Assembly: GCF_014236795.1 (NCBI RefSeq)
Contig: NZ_CP049017.1
Coordinates: forward strand, 1,900,001 to 1,964,000
Source: Xanthomonas theicola
GTDB lineage: Bacteria; Pseudomonadota; Gammaproteobacteria; Xanthomonadales; Xanthomonadaceae
Direction of reading: 5' to 3'
Length of the DNA: 64,000 bases
Positions 33,777-45,594 of the stretch are shown piece after piece. Within the stretch, counting starts at the first letter, position 1; every line of letters begins with the position of its first letter. The notes under the pieces are model-generated. The model did no database searches. It was given only the letters and a program-made list of their open reading frames with translations, and had not been told where the DNA came from. Made by a program: the position numbers and the translations under genes.

Positions 33777-35534
33777 TCAGCCCTGCACCGGCTTGGCGCG
33801 CACCTGCACATGCACCTCGGCCAGCTGCGCATCGGCGATCGGCGACGGCGCATCGGTCATCAGGTCCTGCGCACCGGTGGTCTTGGGGAACGGGATCACG
33901 TCGCGGATCGAGTCGGTGCCGGCCATCAGCGCGGCGATACGGTCGATGCCGAAGGCGATGCCGCCGTGCGGCGGTGCGCCGTAGTTCAGCGCATCGAGCA
34001 GGAAACCGAACTTGGCGCGCGCCTCCTCGGCGCCGATGCCAAGCAGCTCGAACACCGCGCTCTGCATCTGCGGGCGGTGGATACGGATCGAGCCGCCGCC
34101 GATCTCGTTGCCGTTGAGCACCATGTCGTAGCCGCGCGACACCGCGGTCCTGGCGTGCTCGCGCAGGTCGGCGATGTCGTCCACCGCCGGTGCGGTGAAG
34201 GGGTGATGCAGGGCGACGTAGCGCTGCGCCTGCTCGTCCCATTCGAACATCGGGAAGTCGGTGACCCACAGCGGCGCCCAGCCGTCGGCGACCAGGCCGA
34301 AGTCCTTGCCGGCCTTCAGCCGCAGCGCGCCCATGAAATCGGAGACCTTGTTGTAGCCGCCGGCGCCGAAGAACACGATGTCGCCGCTGCCGGCGCGGAC
34401 GTGCCGCAGCAGCGTGGCGAACGCGTCCGGCGCGAAGAACTTGGCGATCGGCGAGGCGACCTCGCCGTTGTCGGCGATCTTGACGTAGGCCAGGCCCTTG
34501 GCGCCGTACTTGGCCGCGTGCGCGGCGTAGTCGTCGATCTGCTTGCGCGACAGCGCGGCGCCGCCGGGAATGCGCAGCGCGACGACGCGGCCGCCGGCAT
34601 CGGCGGCGGCATCGGCGAACGCCTTGAATTCACTGCCCGCGACCAGTTCGGCCACGTCGACCAGTTCCAGGCCGATGCGCAGGTCCGGCTTGTCCGAACC
34701 GAAGCGGCGCATCGCCTCGGCCCAGGTCATGCGCGGGAATTCGGCGGCCAGCTCCACGTCCACCACTTCCTTGAAGATGTGGCGGATCATCTGTTCCACC
34801 GCATCCTGCACGTCGCGCTCGCGCACGAAGGCGAATTCCATGTCCAACTGGGTGAACTCGAGTTGGCGGTCGGCGCGCAACGCCTCGTCGCGGAAGCAGC
34901 GCGCGATCTGGTAGTAGCGGTCGAAGCCGGCCACCATCAGGATCTGCTTGAACAGCTGCGGGCTCTGCGGCAGTGCGTAGAACTCGCCCGGATGCATGCG
35001 CGCCGGCACCAGGAAGTCGCGCGCGCCTTCCGGGGTGGCCTTGGTCAGGATCGGGGTCTCGATGTCCTGGAAGCCGCGCGCGTCCAGGTAGCGGCGCAGC
35101 GCCTGCACCAGCTTGATGCGGGTGCGCTGCATGCGCTGCATTTGCGGCCGGCGCAGGTCCAGGTAGCGGTACTTCAGGCGGGTTTCCTCGCCTGGGTTCT
35201 CGTGCGCGTGGAACGGCAGCGGCGCGGCCTTGTTGAGCACGCCGATGCGGGTGGCGATCACCTCGACCTTGCCGCTGCGCAGCTTGTCGTTGACCGCATG
35301 CCGCGCACGCACCACGCCTTCGACCTGCAGCACGTCCTCGTAACCCAGCGAGGCGGCGACCGCGAACACCTCCGCGCACTCCGGCTCCACCGTCACCTGC
35401 ACGATGCCCTCGTGGTCGCGCAGGTCGATGAAGCAGACGCCGCCGAGATTGCGCGCGACATCGGTCCAGCCGGCCAGGGTGACGGTTTGGCCGATCAGGG
35501 TCTCGTCGACCAGGCCGCAGTAGTGGGTACGCAT
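33777..35534 (-). CDS. aspS: aspartyl-tRNA synthetase
   Basis: A 585-residue bacterial-type class IIb synthetase: OB-fold anticodon domain ([20 protein letters not shown]), motif 2 ([20 protein letters not shown]), a GAD insert of the bacterial type, and motif 3 ([16 protein letters not shown]). ATG at 35534 follows GGAG by 8 bases; a TTG 12 bases upstream is less likely. Confidence 0.97.
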   Translation of the reverse strand: MRTHYCGLVDETLIGQTVTLAGWTDVARNLGGVCFIDLRDHEGIVQVTVEPECAEVFAVAASLGYEDVLQVEGVVRARHAVNDKLRSGKVEVIATRIGVLNKAAPLPFHAHENPGEETRLKYRYLDLRRPQMQRMQRTRIKLVQALRRYLDARGFQDIETPILTKATPEGARDFLVPARMHPGEFYALPQSPQLFKQILMVAGFDRYYQIARCFRDEALRADRQLEFTQLDMEFAFVRERDVQDAVEQMIRHIFKEVVDVELAAEFPRMTWAEAMRRFGSDKPDLRIGLELVDVAELVAGSEFKAFADAAADAGGRVVALRIPGGAALSRKQIDDYAAHAAKYGAKGLAYVKIADNGEVASPIAKFFAPDAFATLLRHVRAGSGDIVFFGAGGYNKVSDFMGALRLKAGKDFGLVADGWAPLWVTDFPMFEWDEQAQRYVALHHPFTAPAVDDIADLREHARTAVSRGYDMVLNGNEIGGGSIRIHRPQMQSAVFELLGIGAEEARAKFGFLLDALNYGAPPHGGIAFGIDRIAALMAGTDSIRDVIPFPKTTGAQDLMTDAPSPIADAQLAEVHVQVRAKPVQG

Positions 35535-35691
35535 CGCAAACTCCAAGGTGGGGCCGCCGCCGCAGAACGCGCCGGCAAGCAGGATATTCTGGAGCGCAGC
35601 GCCGGTCCGGGCAAATCGCGACCCGGCTCACTCCGCCCAGGTTTCCGTGAGGCTATAGTCCGGCCGCATCCACGGGCATCGGAGGGAATGC

Positions 35692-36639
35692 ATGTTGAAG
35701 CGGTTGAGCGGCTGGTGGTTGGTGGCAGGACTGGCCTTGGCCAGCGGTCCGGTGGCCGCGCAACGCGCGCGCGCCTACGCGCCCGAGGATCTGCGGCAAC
35801 TGTCGGCGCCGAGCCGGGTGCGGGTGATCGAGCGCGAGTACGCCGACCAGTCGCGCGGCCGGCGGATCCCCGACGACCAATTGGAGTTCTACCTGGACCA
35901 GATCGACCGCGGCTGGGGCTTTGGCCGCATCCAGCAGGACATCGCCACCTCGCGGCGCGGCAGCAGCGGCCAGTGGCGGCCGCAGCCGGGGTTCAACGCG
36001 CAGACCATTGCCTGCTCCAGCAACGACCGCAAGCGCCGCCAGTGCGCCACCCCGTTCCGCGGCCGCGCGCAGCTGGTCGGCGCGCTGTCGGATTCGCCGT
36101 GCATCGAGGACCAGACCTGGGGTTCCGGCCCCGGCGTGGTGTGGGTGGACGGCGGCTGCCGCGGCCGCTTCGCCGAAGGCCGCGGCGGCTGGGGCGCTGG
36201 CGGCGACGGTGCCGGTCCCGGCGGCAGCATCCGTTGCGAGAGCCAGGACAAGCGCCAGCGCGTCTGCAACACCGGCTGGCGCAATGCGGTGCTGGTGCGG
36301 CAGTTGTCCGACACTCGCTGCATCGAGGGCCGCAGTTGGGGCCAGCGCGACGGCGCGGTATGGGTGGACGCTGGCTGCCGCGGCGAGTTCGCCGAAGGCC
36401 GCAGCGGCGGTCCAGGCCGCCCGGGTCCAGGCCGCCCGCCGTCCGGCGGCAATTACTCGGTGACCTGCAGCAGCCAGGACAAGCGCCTGCGCCGTTGCGC
36501 CTGGAACCGGCGCCAGGGCCGCCCGGCGGTGATCCAGCAGCTGTCCGGCACCGCCTGCGTCGAAGGCCGCAACTGGGGCTACGAAGGCAATGCGGTGTGG
36601 GTCAAGGAAGGCTGCCGGGCGCGCTTCGGCGCCCGCTGA
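35692..36639 (+). CDS. secreted protein with three DUF3011 repeats
   Basis: A 315-residue exported protein. Signal peptide WWLVAGLALASGPVAAQ, an N-terminal helical part, then three DUF3011 units (about 100-165, 180-240, 255-315), each with C..RR/QxC, a conserved LSDxxCIE/VEGxxWG and VWVxxGCRGxF. Gly/Pro linkers separate them. DUF3011 proteins are frequent in Xanthomonas and of unknown role; the cysteine pattern suggests small disulfide-stabilised beta domains. Confidence 0.85.
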   Translation: MLKRLSGWWLVAGLALASGPVAAQRARAYAPEDLRQLSAPSRVRVIEREYADQSRGRRIPDDQLEFYLDQIDRGWGFGRIQQDIATSRRGSSGQWRPQPGFNAQTIACSSNDRKRRQCATPFRGRAQLVGALSDSPCIEDQTWGSGPGVVWVDGGCRGRFAEGRGGWGAGGDGAGPGGSIRCESQDKRQRVCNTGWRNAVLVRQLSDTRCIEGRSWGQRDGAVWVDAGCRGEFAEGRSGGPGRPGPGRPPSGGNYSVTCSSQDKRLRRCAWNRRQGRPAVIQQLSGTACVEGRNWGYEGNAVWVKEGCRARFGAR

Positions 36640-36653
36640 TTCCCTGACCAGAA

Positions 36654-36693
36654 AACGCGAACGGCCCGGAGGCGACTCCGGGCCGTTCGCGTT
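36654..36693. terminator. strong bidirectional hairpin terminator
   Basis: A perfect 17-bp stem (AACGCGAACGGCCCGGA and its inverse) with a 6-base loop lies between the convergent DUF3011 and FmdB genes. The A and T residues at its ends allow use from either side. Confidence 0.8.
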
Positions 36694-36707
36694 GGAGGAC
36701 GCAGGAT

Positions 36708-37049
36708 TCAGGTCGCCGCGGGCTTGGCCGCCGGCGCCGGCGTGGCGGCCGCGGCGGGAGCCGCAGGCTTGGCCGTGCTGTCGGTGGAGGACGCCGCGGC
36801 GGCCGGTTTGGCCTCGCCGTCACTGGTGCTGCTGCCGGACTCGGTCAGATTGCGCTTCTTGTCGCCGTCCTTCTTGAAGTCGGTCTCGTACCAGCCACTG
36901 CCGGACAAGCGGAACGAGGGCGCGGTCAACTGCCGCTTGACCGCGGACGCGCCGCAGGACGGGCAGGTCTGCGGATCGGGATCGGACAGCTTCTGCAGGC
37001 GGTCGAAGCTGTGACCGCACTGGGCACATTGGAACGCATAGATCGGCAT
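36708..37049 (-). CDS. FmdB-family zinc-ribbon protein
   Basis: A 113-residue protein with the family start MPIYAFQCAQCGHSFDRLQK, a second knuckle CPSCG and APSFRLSGSGWYETDFKKDG, followed by an Ala/Pro/Ser-rich tail that differs between species. Four cysteines form a zinc ribbon. Often found upstream of aspS in Xanthomonas-like genomes; here the two are 2.6 kb apart. Putative regulator. Confidence 0.88.
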   Translation of the reverse strand: MPIYAFQCAQCGHSFDRLQKLSDPDPQTCPSCGASAVKRQLTAPSFRLSGSGWYETDFKKDGDKKRNLTESGSSTSDGEAKPAAAASSTDSTAKPAAPAAAATPAPAAKPAAT

Positions 37050-37383
37050 GGCGGCAAAAACGCGGGAAGAACGGGGACGACCAGTATGAGGCCCGGGCGC
37101 AGGCTTTCAAGCGATGCGGCCGGCTCGGGGGGTCAGGCCGTCGCCTGTCGTAGCCATGGCGACGGCGGCGGCAGCGCCGGCCGGCGACGTGGATCGGGCC
37201 GCGCCCGCACACGCAGCCGGCGCGGTGGGCCACCAGGCCCCGAAAAAAGGGGGCCGGGGTCCCGACGGAAGCAGGAACAGCCTCGGCGCGGATGCAGGCG
37301 CGCAGAGTCGCAAACCAGCCGTCACACCTGCGCAACCATGTGTCGACACCATCACGGTCCCAACCTGCAAGCGTTCGCCTTTG
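37050..37383. other. intergenic region upstream of a TonB-dependent receptor
   Basis: 334 bases between the divergent FmdB and receptor genes. It must hold both promoters. I see an open frame but no conserved peptide in it, no strong sigma70 boxes and no repeat. Confidence 0.5.
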
Positions 37384-39765
37384 ATGAATTTTTCGAAAAG
37401 TTCCCGTGTCCCGCGACGGACCACGCTGGCCCTGTTGCTGTCGGCAATGGTCGCCCACGCCCAGGCGGCGAACGCTGCCGCCGCTCCGGCCGACGCTGGC
37501 GAGCAGATCTCCACCCTGGACCAGGTCCAGGTGGTCGGCCAGGCCACCACCTATGCCAAGATCAGCGTCAGCAAGGAGATGCTGGACCGCCAGTTCGCGA
37601 TGGGCAGCGTCAACGACGTGCTCAACGAGTTGCCCGGGGTGATCGTGACCGAGGCCGATGCGTTCGGCTCCTCCGACTGGGGCACGCAGATCAGCATGCG
37701 CGGCTTCGTCAGCAACCGCGACACCCAGCAGATCGGCACCACCATCGACGGCCTGCCCAACGGCGGCTCGGCCTATGGCGGCGGCTCCAAGGCCAACCGC
37801 TTCATCGACCCGCTCGATCTGGAGACGGTCGAAGTCAGCCAGGGCACCGCCGACATCGCCTCGCGCTCCAACGAAGCGCTGGGCGGCACGCTCAACTACC
37901 TGACCAGCGCGCCGCTCGACGCGCAGCGCGTGCGCGCGGCGGCGGGCATCGGCGACAACGACGCGCGCAAGTACTACGCGCGCTACGACAGCGGCCTGAT
38001 CGGCGCCAGCAAGGCCTGGCTCAGCGCCTCGCACAGCAGCAACGACGACTGGATCGACGGCAGCGGCCACACCACCCGCGACCACCTGGCCGGCAAGTTC
38101 GACAGCGACCTGGGCGCGTGGAAACTCAGCGGCTACCTGTCCTACGACGACGCCGACGAATCCGAGTACAGCAGCGTCACCCCCGCGCAGTTCGCGCGCG
38201 ATCCCGAGCACGACCTGCTGACCGGCCGCCTGACCGGCATCCCCTACCTGGACCAGAACTACCGCTCCGGCTCGCGCGCGCTGCGCAAGAACAGCTTCGG
38301 CTACCTGCGCGGCGCGTTCGACGGCGGCAACGGGGTCAAGGCCACGCTCGCCGGCTACGCGCACCGCATGCGCGGACGCGGCGACTGGATCCCGCCTTAC
38401 CTGGTGGACGTGACCAACGACGGCGGCGGCGCGCCGGAATCGGAATACCTGGGCGGGCACACCGTGTCCGGCGGCAGCGATCTGGGCAAGATCTACTTCG
38501 TCACTCCCAGCGGCGCGGCGGCGGCCCGGCGGCCCGGCTGCCGCGGCAACGGGGCGCTGCCGGCCGAATTCGATCCGGCCTGCTATCCGGCCGGCTCGCT
38601 GCCGGTGCAGTCCTATCGCCACAGCCACTACGCCAACGAGCGCGCCGGCGTCACCGCCGATGCCCAATGGCGCACCGCCCTGGGGGCGATCGACAATACC
38701 GCGCGCGCCGGCGTGTGGCTGGAGCAGTACCGGCGCAGCGTCACCCGCGACTGGCACCGGCTGCTCAACGTCGGTACCAACATCGCCTTCGACCATGCCC
38801 CGTACTGGGTGCAGTTCAAGGACCGCTACGACACCGACGAGCGCATGCACTACGTGGAAGACGTCATGCGTTACGGCAATTTCGCCTGGCGCATGGGCGT
38901 CAAGCAGTTCTTCGTCGACCAGACCCGCGACCGCCGCATCGGCGCCAGCGCACACGTCGCATCGGACTCGCATTCCGATCCGCTGTTTTCCGCCGGCTTG
39001 ACCTGGACCACCCCGGTGAAGGGCCTGGAAGCCTTCGCCGGCTACTCGCAGAACTTCGCCGCGATTCCTTCCGGCGTGCTCGGCGAGACCGACCCAGTGG
39101 CGCTGAGCCGGGTCAAGCCGGAGACCGCCGACAACATCGAGCTGGGCCTGCGCATCAGCCGTTGGCCGCTGACCGGCAGCGTCACCGTGTACGACATCCG
39201 CTTCGACAACCGCATCGTCTACGTGCCGGCCAATTTCGTCGACGGCATCGACTACCTCGGCGAGACCGACGGCGTCTACGAGAACTTCGGCGGCGTGCAT
39301 GCGCGCGGCGTGGAAGCGGCGCTGGGCTATGGCTGGGGCAACGGCTGGCGGGTCAACGGCGCCTACACCTTCAACAAGGCGACCTACCTGGGCAGCGGCG
39401 ACGCCGCGCGCGACACGGCACTGGAGATCACGCCCGGCGCGCAGGTGATCGGGCAACCGCGCAACACCCTGGTGGCCTCGGCCGACTGGCAGGGCCAGGC
39501 CTGGGCGTTCGGCCTCTCCGGGCGCTACCTCGGCAAGCGCTACCTGGATGCCTCCAACACGCGCAGCCTGGACGGCGCCACCACCTTCGATGCGCACCTG
39601 GGCCTGAGCCTGTCGCAACTATCGGCGCAGCTACAGGGCATGAAGCTGGATCTCAACGTCAGCAATCTCACCGACAAGCGCTACCTGCAGGGCGTGGACG
39701 GCAGCGACAGCGCCTTCATCGCCGCGCCGCGCACGGTCGGGCTGACCCTGACCCTGGATCTGTAG
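37384..39765 (+). CDS. TonB-dependent outer-membrane receptor (adjacent to phospholipase C)
   Basis: A 793-residue receptor. Signal peptide (TLALLLSAMVAHAQA), TonB-box region LDQVQVVGQ, plug domain (VNDVLNELPGVIVTEADAFG, ISMRGF, IDGLPNGGS) and a C-terminal 22-strand barrel ending LTLTLDL, with LNVSNLTDKRYL as the late barrel signature. ATG at 37384 fits the signal peptide. It is 84 bases upstream of a phosphocholine-type phospholipase C, separated by a hairpin. Import of a phosphate- or choline-containing breakdown product, or an iron chelate, is possible; the ligand is unknown. Confidence 0.9.
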   Translation: MNFSKSSRVPRRTTLALLLSAMVAHAQAANAAAAPADAGEQISTLDQVQVVGQATTYAKISVSKEMLDRQFAMGSVNDVLNELPGVIVTEADAFGSSDWGTQISMRGFVSNRDTQQIGTTIDGLPNGGSAYGGGSKANRFIDPLDLETVEVSQGTADIASRSNEALGGTLNYLTSAPLDAQRVRAAAGIGDNDARKYYARYDSGLIGASKAWLSASHSSNDDWIDGSGHTTRDHLAGKFDSDLGAWKLSGYLSYDDADESEYSSVTPAQFARDPEHDLLTGRLTGIPYLDQNYRSGSRALRKNSFGYLRGAFDGGNGVKATLAGYAHRMRGRGDWIPPYLVDVTNDGGGAPESEYLGGHTVSGGSDLGKIYFVTPSGAAAARRPGCRGNGALPAEFDPACYPAGSLPVQSYRHSHYANERAGVTADAQWRTALGAIDNTARAGVWLEQYRRSVTRDWHRLLNVGTNIAFDHAPYWVQFKDRYDTDERMHYVEDVMRYGNFAWRMGVKQFFVDQTRDRRIGASAHVASDSHSDPLFSAGLTWTTPVKGLEAFAGYSQNFAAIPSGVLGETDPVALSRVKPETADNIELGLRISRWPLTGSVTVYDIRFDNRIVYVPANFVDGIDYLGETDGVYENFGGVHARGVEAALGYGWGNGWRVNGAYTFNKATYLGSGDAARDTALEITPGAQVIGQPRNTLVASADWQGQAWAFGLSGRYLGKRYLDASNTRSLDGATTFDAHLGLSLSQLSAQLQGMKLDLNVSNLTDKRYLQGVDGSDSAFIAAPRTVGLTLTLDL

Positions 39766-39788
39766 CCGCGCAGCAGCCATGCTGCGTC

Positions 39789-39817
39789 CTCGCCGGCGGC
39801 CTGGCGCCGCCGGCGAG
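39789..39817 (+). terminator. hairpin between receptor and phospholipase genes
   Basis: A perfect 12-bp stem (CTCGCCGGCGGC and inverse) with a 5-base loop. No U-run follows, so it may attenuate transcription or protect RNA rather than terminate fully. Confidence 0.55.
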
Positions 39818-39849
39818 CCCTCTCCTCATGTCCTGCCGGTGCCCGCGCC

Positions 39850-42006
39850 ATGACCGATCTTCCCCGCCGCCGCCTGCTCCAGGCCGGCGTCGCCGCCGCC
39901 GCCGCGCTGCTGCCGCCCAGCATCGCCCGCGCCGCCGCGATCGCCCCGGACGTGCGCAGCGGCACCTTGCAGGACCTGCAACACGTGGTGATCCTGATGC
40001 AGGAGAACCGCGCCTTCGACCATTACTTCGGCAGCTTCGCCGGCGCACGCGGCTTCGGCGACCGCTTCCCGATCCCGGCGCCGCCGTTGCCCGGCAGCGC
40101 TCCGCGCAGCGTCTGGCTGCAACCCAGCGAAGACGGCAGCCGGCTGCTGACGCCGTTCCCGCTGCACACCGCGCGCGACTTCCGCAGCATGCGCGTGCAG
40201 GGCACCCCGCACACCTGGCCCAATGCGCAGCAGGCCTGGGACCATGGCCGCATGGGCCGCTGGGCCGCCGCCAAGCACGACCACGCGCTGGCCCACTTCG
40301 AACGCGACGACCTGCCGTTCCAGTTCGCGCTGGCCGAGGCCTTCACCCTGTGCGACGCCTACCACTGCGCGATCCAGGCCGGCACCAATCCCAACCGCGT
40401 GTTCCTGTGGACCGGGCACAACGATCCGCAGGCGCGCGCCGGCGGACCGGCGATCGCCAACTCGCACGACAACTTTCCCGAACTGGGCGGGTACGCGGAC
40501 GACTACCGCTGGCCCAGCTACGTGGAAGCGCTGCAGCAGGCCGGCGTGTCCTGGCAGATCTACCAGGACATGGCCGACAACTTCACCGACAACCCGCTGG
40601 CCGGCTTCGCCCCGTTCCGCGCCGCCTGGCGCGGCGCGCCCGGGCACGATCCGCAACTGCGCGAACGCGGAGTCGGCACGCGCACGCTGGCGCAACTGCG
40701 CGAGGACGTGCTCGGCGCGCGGCTGCCGGCGGTGAGCTTCATCATCGCCGACGCCGCCGGCAGCGAGCATCCCGATCCGTCCAGCCCCGCGCAGGGCGCG
40801 GCCTACACCGCGCGCGTGCTGGATGCGTTGACCGCGGACCCGAAGGTCTGGTCGCGCACCGCGCTGCTGCTGATGTTCGACGAGAACGACGGTTTCTTCG
40901 ACCACGTGCCGCCGCCTGCACCGCCCTCGCCCGATCCGGCGGCGCCCGGCGGCTGGGCCGGCGCGTCCACGGTGCGCACCGACGGCGAATACCACCTGCA
41001 CCCGGCGCCGGGCGACGAAAAGGCCGACCTGCCCGAGTTGCGCGGCCGACCCTATGGGCTGGGCCCACGCGTGCCGATGTACGTGATCTCGCCGTGGAGC
41101 CGCGGCGGCTGGATCGATTCGCAGGTCTACGACCACACCTCGGTGCTGCGCCTGCTGGAACGCCGCTTCGGCGTCGCCGCCGCCGGCCTGACCCCGTGGC
41201 GCCGCGCGGTCTGCGGCGACCTGCTGGATGCCTTCGATTTCCGCCAGGCCGATACGCGCCCGTTCTTCGCCTCCCTGCCGGACGTCGGCGCCGCCGCAGC
41301 GCGCGCGGCCGCGCTGCACGAGCATGCGCTGCCGCCGCTGCCGGCCACCGTGCAGGCGCCGCAGCAGCCGTTCGGCGTACGCCGCTCGCGGGCATTGCCG
41401 TACCGCCCGACGGTGCAGCTGCAGCACGTGGATGCGCGCGGCGAAGTGCTGCTGCGCATGGCCAATGCCGGCGCGGCCGCGGTACTGCACGTCTACGACC
41501 GCTACGACCTGGCGGCGATCCCGCGGCGCTACACGGTCGGTGCCGGCGCGACGCTGGACGCCACCTGGACCACCTACGACGGCAGTTACGACCTGTGGCT
41601 GCTCGGCCCCAACGGCTTCCACCGCCACTACCGCGGCGACCTCGACGCGCCGCCGCTGTACGCCGAGATCGCCCAGGACGCGCACGATCCGCAGGCGCTG
41701 TGCCTGCTGCTGCGCAATCCCGGCAGCAGCGCGTTGCGCGTGGAACTGCAGCCGGGCGCGTATGCGCGGGCGCAACCGCACGACAGCGTGCTGCTGGCGC
41801 CCGGCACCGAGCAACGGCGCAGTTGGAGCGCGTCGCCGACTGGCGGCTGGTACGACCTGTGGCTGGTCCAGGACGGCGCGCGCCAGCGCCTGGCCGGACG
41901 CGTGGAAACCGGCAGGCACGGGGTCAGCGATCCGGCCATGGGCGGGCCGGCGCGGCTGTACCAGGACGATCCGATCGTGATGGGCGCGCTCGGCCCGCTC
42001 GGCTGA
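39850..42006 (+). CDS. plcN: Tat-exported phosphocholine-specific phospholipase C (acid-phosphatase superfamily)
   Basis: A 718-residue secreted enzyme. The twin-arginine signal is LPRRRLLQAGVAAAAALLPP. The phosphoesterase core begins QHVVILMQENRAFDHYFGSF, continues LWTGHNDPQ, and has the metal site ENDGFFDHVPPP and PRVPMYVISPWSRGGW. Two C-terminal DUF756 beta domains follow (about 510-600 and 615-700). It cleaves phosphatidylcholine-type lipids outside the cytoplasm. Length and layout match PlcN-type enzymes; the symbol is by family resemblance. Confidence 0.88.
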   Translation: MTDLPRRRLLQAGVAAAAALLPPSIARAAAIAPDVRSGTLQDLQHVVILMQENRAFDHYFGSFAGARGFGDRFPIPAPPLPGSAPRSVWLQPSEDGSRLLTPFPLHTARDFRSMRVQGTPHTWPNAQQAWDHGRMGRWAAAKHDHALAHFERDDLPFQFALAEAFTLCDAYHCAIQAGTNPNRVFLWTGHNDPQARAGGPAIANSHDNFPELGGYADDYRWPSYVEALQQAGVSWQIYQDMADNFTDNPLAGFAPFRAAWRGAPGHDPQLRERGVGTRTLAQLREDVLGARLPAVSFIIADAAGSEHPDPSSPAQGAAYTARVLDALTADPKVWSRTALLLMFDENDGFFDHVPPPAPPSPDPAAPGGWAGASTVRTDGEYHLHPAPGDEKADLPELRGRPYGLGPRVPMYVISPWSRGGWIDSQVYDHTSVLRLLERRFGVAAAGLTPWRRAVCGDLLDAFDFRQADTRPFFASLPDVGAAAARAAALHEHALPPLPATVQAPQQPFGVRRSRALPYRPTVQLQHVDARGEVLLRMANAGAAAVLHVYDRYDLAAIPRRYTVGAGATLDATWTTYDGSYDLWLLGPNGFHRHYRGDLDAPPLYAEIAQDAHDPQALCLLLRNPGSSALRVELQPGAYARAQPHDSVLLAPGTEQRRSWSASPTGGWYDLWLVQDGARQRLAGRVETGRHGVSDPAMGGPARLYQDDPIVMGALGPLG

Positions 42007-42046
42007 GCGTTGCCGCGTTCGCCTGGCGCGACGGCCGCCGCGATCC

Positions 42047-42790
42047 TCAGCGCGCGTCGGCCGCGTCCAGCATGCCGATGCTCCCCAGCCAGGTTTCCAC
42101 CAGGTGCGGCCACTGCGCGACCGGCAGCTTGCCCGCGCGCAGACCGAAGGCATGGCCGCCCTGCGCGTACAGATGCATTTCCGTCGGCACGCCGGCCTGT
42201 TTCAGCGCGACGTAATAGGCAAGCGACTGCGTCACCCCATCCACCTCGTCGTCCTCGGCCTGCGGCAGGTAAGGTCGGCGGCGTGGTGGCGCTGACGGTG
42301 ATGTCAAGGCGCAGATCCAGGCGGGTCGGATCGCGCGTGGCGCCGTCCTCGTCCTCGTGCGCCCACAGGTGGCCCGGATAGACAGCGATGGCGAAATCCG
42401 GGCGGCAACTCTCCGCGTCGGCCGCGGCCACCACCGGATACGTGCGCTTGGCGAAATGCGTGCTGGCCGCGGCCACCAGGTGCCCGCCCGCGGAAAAACC
42501 GATCACCCCGACCTGGTGCGGATCGATCCCCCACTGCGCCGCATGCAGGCGCACCAGGCCCAGCGTGCGCTGCGCGTCCTGCAGCGCGGTCTGTACCTTC
42601 GGATAGTAGCGGCGACCGTTGATCCAGGTCGGCCCCGAGTTCGGCACGCGGTATTTCAGCAGCACGCAAGTGATGCCGCGTGCGGTCAGCCAGTCGCAGA
42701 TCTCGGTTCCTTCCAGATCCATGGCCAGGATCTGGTATCCACCGCCGGCAAGCGCCAAGCGGGCGATGGCCCGGCCATCCGCGCTGACAG
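42047..42790 (-). pseudogene. alpha/beta-hydrolase (acetyl-esterase-like), truncated and frameshifted
   Basis: One frame gives GGGYQILAMDLEGTEICDWL, VLLKYRVPNSGPTW and the nucleophile GFSAGGHLVAAAS, up to TPPT. The rest (YLPQAEDDEVDGVTQSLAYY, GHAFGLR) is in another frame, offset by one extra base near 42270. The N-terminal ~80 residues before GGGYQIL are also missing, with a stop upstream. The parent is a BD-FAE/xylan-esterase-type family. Confidence 0.8.
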
Positions 42791-42861
42791 TGCCTCAGAC
42801 GGACGCCATGCACCTGCCGCGATCCTTCATCGGTATTCGCGCAGGCACCCGGCTATCGGCG

Positions 42862-43362
42862 CTACACGGCGCGCGCGTCGTCGCTTCCCACGCGCGCTGC
42901 CAGCCGTCGGAACGTCTCGCGTTGGGCGGCATCGGCGAACCAGGGGGTGGGCACCATGTCGAACAGCATGTCGTTGTGATACAGCAGCAGCACCTGCGGG
43001 CTCTCGCGATAACGGATGAAATCGGTCCAGGGACGGCGCGCCTGCCCGCCCGACCAGGTGACCTCCAGGCCGTTGTCGTCCCAGGCATAGGTGATGGCAT
43101 GCCGCAGCGCCGCCTGTTGCGCATGCAGGCGCCGCAGCTTGCGCGGCAGTTTCCACCCGTACAGCAGGGCCAGGCCGATCAGGCAGCCGCCGCTCAGAAC
43201 GAAGCCGATCAGGGGGACGGTGTCGCCGCTGCCGAACGCCGCAAGCGACATCCCGACAAGCAGCAGCGCCGCCATCAGCGTCAAGGCACGCCGCAGCGGG
43301 CGCCGCTGGTGCAGGTGCTGCGCGGCCAGATAGTCGTCCAGACTGATGATGCCGCTGATCAT
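42862..43362 (-). CDS. YcxB-like membrane protein
   Basis: A 166-residue protein with two transmembrane helices (LRRALTLMAALLLVGMSLAA, VPLIGFVLSGGCLIGLALLY), then a soluble YcxB-type domain (ITYAWDDNGLEVTW, WTDFIRYRESPQVLLLYHN, MVPTPWFADAAQRETFRRL). Function unknown. Isolated gene between the esterase relic and the ABC-F gene. Confidence 0.75.
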   Translation of the reverse strand: MISGIISLDDYLAAQHLHQRRPLRRALTLMAALLLVGMSLAAFGSGDTVPLIGFVLSGGCLIGLALLYGWKLPRKLRRLHAQQAALRHAITYAWDDNGLEVTWSGGQARRPWTDFIRYRESPQVLLLYHNDMLFDMVPTPWFADAAQRETFRRLAARVGSDDARAV

Positions 43363-43482
43363 GGTCGGCCGGTCCCGTTCGCTGCTGCCGTTGGCACGAG
43401 CTTATTGGCGCGCGCATGAACGGGCATGCGCACGCGGCGCCGGAACGAAGGCGGCGTGCGCCCGCGACGCGAGCGCAGCGCC

Positions 43483-45339
<1,857 letters not shown>

Positions 45340-45488
45340 AGCAGGGGCACTCGGCTAGCGGGGCGGCAGTGTAGCCGCTTCGCCCGGGATGGCCCACCCT
45401 GCGCCGGCCTTGCGGTGGGGGGGGCGGTCGACGCCGAGCCAGCCACCGGGGAAATCCGACCCAGTACCGTTTTTGTATACACACCAAC

Positions 45489-45499
45489 GTTAAAAAAAG
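45489..45499 (+). promoter_or_regulatory. leader motif GTTAAAAAAAG shared with the next receptor gene
   Basis: Lies 106 bases before the receptor ATG; a matching GTTAAAAAAAAT lies 96 bases before the paralogue at 48211. Both follow an ACACC sequence. Possible common regulation. Confidence 0.4.
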
Positions 45500-45594
45500 A
45501 TTTCAATCGAATGCGTTGTCGCTGCACTGCAGCATGCCGGTCCCCGGCAATTTCCCAGACCCACGCCATACCCAAGCCCTGGAGTCTCCGGCCA

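Noticed and set aside
29361..36647. A rightward open frame of over 2400 codons
   Set aside because: It is antisense to the RND, GNAT and aspS genes, with His/Arg/Ala-rich low-complexity translation; it is a by-product of high GC.
37260..37383. Pho-box search upstream of the receptor/phospholipase pair
   Set aside because: No convincing pair of CTGTCAT-like direct repeats with the right spacing was seen.
42304..42813. Leftward alternative frame over the esterase relic
   Set aside because: No hydrolase motifs; the GFSAGG nucleophile is in another frame.
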